This document shows positions 5,691 through 8,107 of a stretch of DNA of 8,107 nucleotides, piece after piece. Position numbers and translations under genes: made by a program. How positions within the stretch are numbered: position 1 is the stretch's first letter; the number at the start of each line of letters is the position of its first letter. Under the pieces are notes generated by a model. It saw only the letters and a program-made list of their open reading frames with translations. It did no database searches and had not been told where the DNA came from. This DNA is from Clostridium_Z sp040797585 (GTDB lineage: Bacteria; Bacillota; Clostridia; Clostridiales; Clostridiaceae). The DNA lies in contig NZ_JBFNEO010000129.1 in the NCBI RefSeq assembly GCF_040797585.1, forward strand, positions 1 to 8,107, in the 5' to 3' direction.

Positions 5691-6386
5691 ATGAGTTCAA
5701 AATCAAGATATTTTGATTATAGATATTGTGATGATGATAGGTATGATGATAAGTATGATGATGATTGTTATGACCATGATCATAAGTGCCGTGATTATGA
5801 TTATCCTAAACGTGAGTATAGATGTGATCGTGATTATCCTAAATATGAGTATAAGTGCTGTAATCAAGCCTATTGTAAACCTGGACACCCTACACCAACC
5901 CACTCCCTATTTGCTTGTGGAAGAGGTAGTGGTGTAGCTATCCCAATACCTACAATTACAAACCCAACCTTTAATCCATTACCAGTAGCAAGTGTTACAA
6001 TAGATAGTACTTGCTTATGTAATCCAAGTGTTAAAATAGACTTTGATGCTCTAATTAACTATCAAGCTCTTATAACTCTAGGTGCCACCCCTGTTTTAGG
6101 AAGCCCATTTACAGTAACCTTCCAATTAAGTAAAACTTGTGGAAATGGATCAAAAGTTGCTTTAGGAACATGGGACTTCGCATTTGGAATATTAGCTCTA
6201 GCGGTTAATATAACTAATTCCTTTAGTTTTAGTTACTGTGAATGTAACACATGTCCAGGATGCTGTGTTTATACTGTAGAAATAGTTAGAGTTTCTGCAA
6301 GTACACTAGCTGGCACAGGAGTATTAACTACTGAAAGTGCTTCTATAAGAAGTTCTAGCATATCTGCTACAGCTATTTCACACTAG
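5691..6386 (+). CDS. DUF4489-type Cys-rich protein, probable spore-surface component (family B, copy 4)
   Basis: This 231-residue protein starts at an ATG seven bases after AAGGAGG (5677-5683). The N-terminal region (about 1-59) is Asp/Tyr/Arg-rich and ends in a shortened 11-residue repeat, DYPKREYRCDR, followed by the standard unit DYPKYEYKCCNQ. The core follows with FACGRGSG, CLCN, TFQLSKTC, GTWDF and YCECNTCPGCC, and the tail ends IRSSSISATAISH. There is no signal peptide. It has its own mother-cell-type promoter and its own terminator, so it is probably a single-gene unit. Its core is closest to the 6804 copy; both share TLGATPVLGSPF and the nearby GNGSK. Molecular function is unknown; a structural spore-surface role is inferred. 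Confidence 0.85.
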   Translation: MSSKSRYFDYRYCDDDRYDDKYDDDCYDHDHKCRDYDYPKREYRCDRDYPKYEYKCCNQAYCKPGHPTPTHSLFACGRGSGVAIPIPTITNPTFNPLPVASVTIDSTCLCNPSVKIDFDALINYQALITLGATPVLGSPFTVTFQLSKTCGNGSKVALGTWDFAFGILALAVNITNSFSFSYCECNTCPGCCVYTVEIVRVSASTLAGTGVLTTESASIRSSSISATAISH

Positions 6387-6408
6387 TTAACAAATAAAAG
6401 TTTATAAT

Positions 6409-6431
6409 TTCTTATATCCTAAATATGAAAA
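6409..6431 (+). promoter_or_regulatory. 3' UTR hairpin upstream of terminator (imperfect)
   Basis: TTCTTATAT faces ATATGAAAA around CCTAA, pairing at eight of nine positions with one G-U and one C-A mismatch. It occupies the place of the hairpins at 2100, 5210 and 7414. Confidence 0.4.
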
Positions 6432-6449
6432 CCTATAAATAAATTGATT

Positions 6450-6487
6450 AGATCTTAAGGAAGTATATCCCTAAGATCTTTTCTTTA
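6450..6487 (+). terminator. Rho-independent terminator after 5691 gene
   Basis: AGATCTTAAGG and CCCTAAGATCT form a stem of about 10 bp with a bulge and a short A+T-rich loop, followed by TTTCTTTA. It is the same stem as at 2140 and 5250. Confidence 0.85.
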
Positions 6488-6661
6488 CTACCTATTACTA
6501 AATCTGCTACTCTTCTTCTCTTAAATAAGTACACAAATTTTTCTCCTCACTTTATAAATTTCTATAATCTCTATATGAAACTGATATTTATTAATATACC
6601 TTATATATATTATTTATATATACTTGATACTTTATATAATACATATATAGTCTTAATCTTC
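6488..6661. other. A+T-rich intergenic DNA
   Basis: No gene, RNA or mobile element is seen. From about 6538 it loosely resembles the DNA before the 5691 gene. From 6661 to 6745 the match becomes strong: 81 of 85 bases are identical to 5549-5633. Confidence 0.5.
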
Positions 6662-6682
6662 TTATAAATTATATATTTATAA
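6662..6682. promoter_or_regulatory. Inverted repeat upstream of B promoter, possible operator
   Basis: Identical to the inverted repeat at 5550-5570 (8-base arms, TATAT centre), again ending 23 bases before GTAAC. Confidence 0.35.
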
Positions 6683-6705
6683 AAAGTATTCTTTTTTTTA
6701 ATTTA

Positions 6706-6739
6706 GTAACACCTATGTAGAAAATTTCATATTAATATA
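6706..6739 (+). promoter_or_regulatory. Predicted mother-cell sigma (SigK/SigE-like) promoter of 6804 gene
   Basis: GTAAC (6706-6710), 17 bases, CATATTAATATA (6728-6739). The spacing and both elements match those at 5594 and 7673. Confidence 0.6.
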
Positions 6740-6803
6740 TAGAAAGGTTTTATATATTAATTTTGATATATTACCAAAGAAGAATTTAAGGAGGTTTTTT
6801 TTC

Positions 6804-7394
6804 ATGAGTTCAAGACCAAGATGCTATGATGACTGTCCGCAAGACTGTAGACCACCTCAAAGGTGCTGCAATCAAACTTATTGTAAACCAGGTCACCCTA
6901 CTCCAACTGACTCTCTATTCGCTTGTGGACAAGGTAGCGGTGTAGCTATACCGATACCTACAGTTACAAACCCAACCTTCAATCCATTACCAATAGCAAG
7001 TGTTACTATAGATACTACTTGTCTATGTAATCCTAGTGTTAAAATAGACTTTGACGCTCTAATTAACTATCAAGCTCTTATAACTCTAGGTGCTACCCCA
7101 GTGTTAGGTAGTCCATTTACAGTAACCTTCCAACTAAGTAAAACTTGTGGAAATGGTTCAAAAATTGCCTTAGGAACATGGGACTTCGCATTTGGAATAT
7201 TAGCTCTAGCTGTTAATGTAACTAACTCTTTCAGCTTTAGCTACTGCGAATGTAACACATGCCCAGAATGCTGTGTTTATACTGTAGAAATAGTTAGAGT
7301 TGCTGCAAGCACATTAGCTGGTACAGGAGTATTAACTACTGAAAGTGCTGCTATAAGAAGTTCTAGTATATCTGCTACAGCTATTTCTCACTAA
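6804..7394 (+). CDS. DUF4489-type Cys-rich protein lacking the 12-residue repeat (family B, copy 5)
   Basis: At 196 residues this is the shortest complete copy. It starts at an ATG nine bases after AAGGAGG (6788-6794). Instead of Tyr/Asp/Lys repeats, residues 1-20 read as a Pro/Arg/Cys-rich segment with Cys7, Cys11 and Cys15, and CCNQ follows at 21-24. The core has CKPGHPTP (27-34), FACGQGSG (39-46), CLCN (73-76), TFQLSKTC (108-115), GTWDF (124-128) and YCECNTCPECC (147-157), where Glu155 replaces the Gly of the other copies. The tail ends ISATAISH. It has 15 cysteines and no signal peptide. It has its own promoter and terminator. It shows that the repeat arm is dispensable for keeping the core; function is inferred as structural. 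Confidence 0.85.
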   Translation: MSSRPRCYDDCPQDCRPPQRCCNQTYCKPGHPTPTDSLFACGQGSGVAIPIPTVTNPTFNPLPIASVTIDTTCLCNPSVKIDFDALINYQALITLGATPVLGSPFTVTFQLSKTCGNGSKIALGTWDFAFGILALAVNVTNSFSFSYCECNTCPECCVYTVEIVRVAASTLAGTGVLTTESAAIRSSSISATAISH

Positions 7395-7413
7395 TAATTA
7401 GACAGAATTTATA

Positions 7414-7435
7414 TTCTCATATCAAACTATGAGAA
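7414..7435 (+). promoter_or_regulatory. 3' UTR hairpin upstream of terminator (covarying)
   Basis: TTCTCATA pairs perfectly with TATGAGAA around TCAAAC. Compared with the 2100 and 5210 hairpins, a T-A pair in the stem has become C-G on both sides, which keeps pairing. Confidence 0.55.
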
Positions 7436-7453
7436 ATAATAGATAATTTCATT

Positions 7454-7490
7454 AGACCTTTAGGAATTATTCCTTTAGGTCTCTTCTTTA
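7454..7490 (+). terminator. Rho-independent terminator after 6804 gene
   Basis: AGACCTTTAGGAA (7454-7466) and TTCCTTTAGGTCT (7470-7482) pair with two central T-T mismatches, followed by CTTCTTTATATATTTTT. The sequence differs from the AGATCT stems, but position and form are the same. Confidence 0.75.
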
Positions 7491-7672
7491 TATATTTTTA
7501 AATATATGAATATTAATAACGCCTGTTGTTACAGTTAAATCTAAAATAAATATAATTGTCACTTTAAATCTTTATAATATAAAATCTCAGCTTTTGAAAG
7601 ATAGCAATTTTAATCAAACAGCCTAATTTTTACAGCTATTTAGACATAATATAACATTCAACTTATTGCAAT
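7491..7672. other. A+T-rich intergenic DNA
   Basis: No gene is supported. TACAGCTATTT at 7631-7641 matches the 3' end of the B genes but is too short to call a remnant. Confidence 0.5.
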
Positions 7673-7706
7673 GTAACCTAATTATGTTATATTTCATATT
7701 AATATA
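7673..7706 (+). promoter_or_regulatory. Predicted mother-cell sigma (SigK/SigE-like) promoter of 7742 gene
   Basis: GTAAC (7673-7677), 17 bases, CATATTAATATA (7695-7706). The surrounding DNA is not alike, so the shared promoter is stronger evidence here than in the 5691/6804 pair. A 10-base inverted repeat, AATATAACAT (7648-7657) with ATGTTATATT (7684-7693), spans the -35; the right arm lies in the spacer. The predicted 5' UTR is about 30 bases. Confidence 0.6.
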
Positions 7707-7741
7707 ACTAACAAGTATTTTATTATAAAGGAGGTTTATTT

Positions 7742-8107
7742 ATGACTTCTTTACATGACTGTACCAAAAGTAACGCTATAGACGATTGCCCATACGAGTC
7801 CAAAGTGGATACAAAGGTTGTTTCTGTATGTAATGAAGGAAGCACTATCGTTGTACCTCTGCCTAGTGTTTCTAATCAAAGCTTTTCTCCTATCCCTATA
7901 GTAAGTGTGGATGTAAATACTAATTGTTTATGTAACTCTATTGTTAAGATAGATTTTAAATCCATAATAAATTATCAATGTTTTATAACAGTTACAGGTA
8001 CTCCAACCCTTAGATTATTTGTCCCTCTTAGAATAACATTTCAATTAACCAGAACTCGTAATGATGGTGCAAAGACCCTTTTAAAGTCCTGGGATTATTC
8101 TTATTCA
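7742..8107 (+). CDS. Divergent DUF4489-type protein, 3' end outside window (family B, copy 6)
   Basis: The reading frame starts at an ATG seven bases after AAGGAGG (7728-7734) and stays open for 122 codons to the window edge. Its N-terminus is short and has neither the 12-residue repeat nor CKPGHPTP. From residue 30 it aligns with the other copies: VCNEGSTIVVPLPS for ACGQGSGVAIPIPT, then CLCN, VKIDF, INYQ, ITFQLTRT, NDGAK and SWDYSYS. The Cys of the TFQLSKTC motif is replaced by Arg (TRTRNDG), and there is an extra Cys in NYQCF. It is clearly the same family but far more diverged than the other five, so it may be an older branch with a different position in the structure. It is incomplete only because the window ends. 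Confidence 0.8.
   Translation, partial: MTSLHDCTKSNAIDDCPYESKVDTKVVSVCNEGSTIVVPLPSVSNQSFSPIPIVSVDVNTNCLCNSIVKIDFKSIINYQCFITVTGTPTLRLFVPLRITFQLTRTRNDGAKTLLKSWDYSYS

Noticed and set aside
7631..7641. TACAGCTATTT resembling the B-gene 3' end, possible second remnant
   Set aside because: Eleven bases with no supporting similarity on either side, and no readable tail in frame as at 1193-1291.

Overview
The window looks like a piece of a low-GC, endospore-forming Firmicute, most likely a Clostridium. It is strongly A+T rich, its ribosome binding sites are near-perfect AAGGAGG, its codons favour ATA/AGA/TTA, and its proteins are cysteine-rich families I associate with clostridial spores. All recognisable genes are on the + strand. 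I see no rRNA, tRNA, CRISPR or transposon gene.

The whole window is one tandem array of two gene families. Family A has two copies (367-1155 and 2338-3147). They are cysteine-rich proteins of 262 and 269 residues, about 87% identical by hand count, with a VPKVFDQC motif and an acidic Cys tail. Family B has six copies (1422, 3230, 4058, 5691, 6804 and 7742, the last cut by the window end) plus a decayed 3' remnant at 1193-1291. I recognise B as DUF4489-type proteins: a Cys-containing, probably beta-rich core. In the five complete copies the stretch from CCNQ to the last residue is the same length (176 residues). All length variation lies in an N-terminal Tyr/Cys/His/Asp/Lys-rich region built from a 12-residue repeat: fifteen copies in the 4058 gene, one or two in three others, none in the last two.

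The transcription layout is orderly. Promoter-like sites of the mother-cell sigma type (GTAAC, 16-17 bases, then a CATA/TATA-type -10) precede both A genes and the B genes at 5691, 6804 and 7742. Rho-independent terminators follow the B genes at 1422, 4058, 5691 and 6804. The B genes at 1422, 3230 and 4058 lack a clear promoter of their own and would be read from the A promoters. Proposed units are A-B (367-2177), A-B-B (2338-5288), B (5691-6487), B (6804-7490) and B (7742 onward).

None of the proteins has a signal peptide or membrane segment. With the promoter type and Cys richness, this suggests proteins made in the mother cell during sporulation and assembled, probably with disulfide cross-linking, into the outer spore layers (coat or exosporium). 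That role is inference. The most striking observations are the 15-unit repeat array, a 227-bp perfectly identical tract shared by two otherwise diverged B genes (gene conversion), the repeated promoter architecture, and a conserved 3' hairpin with compensatory base changes.
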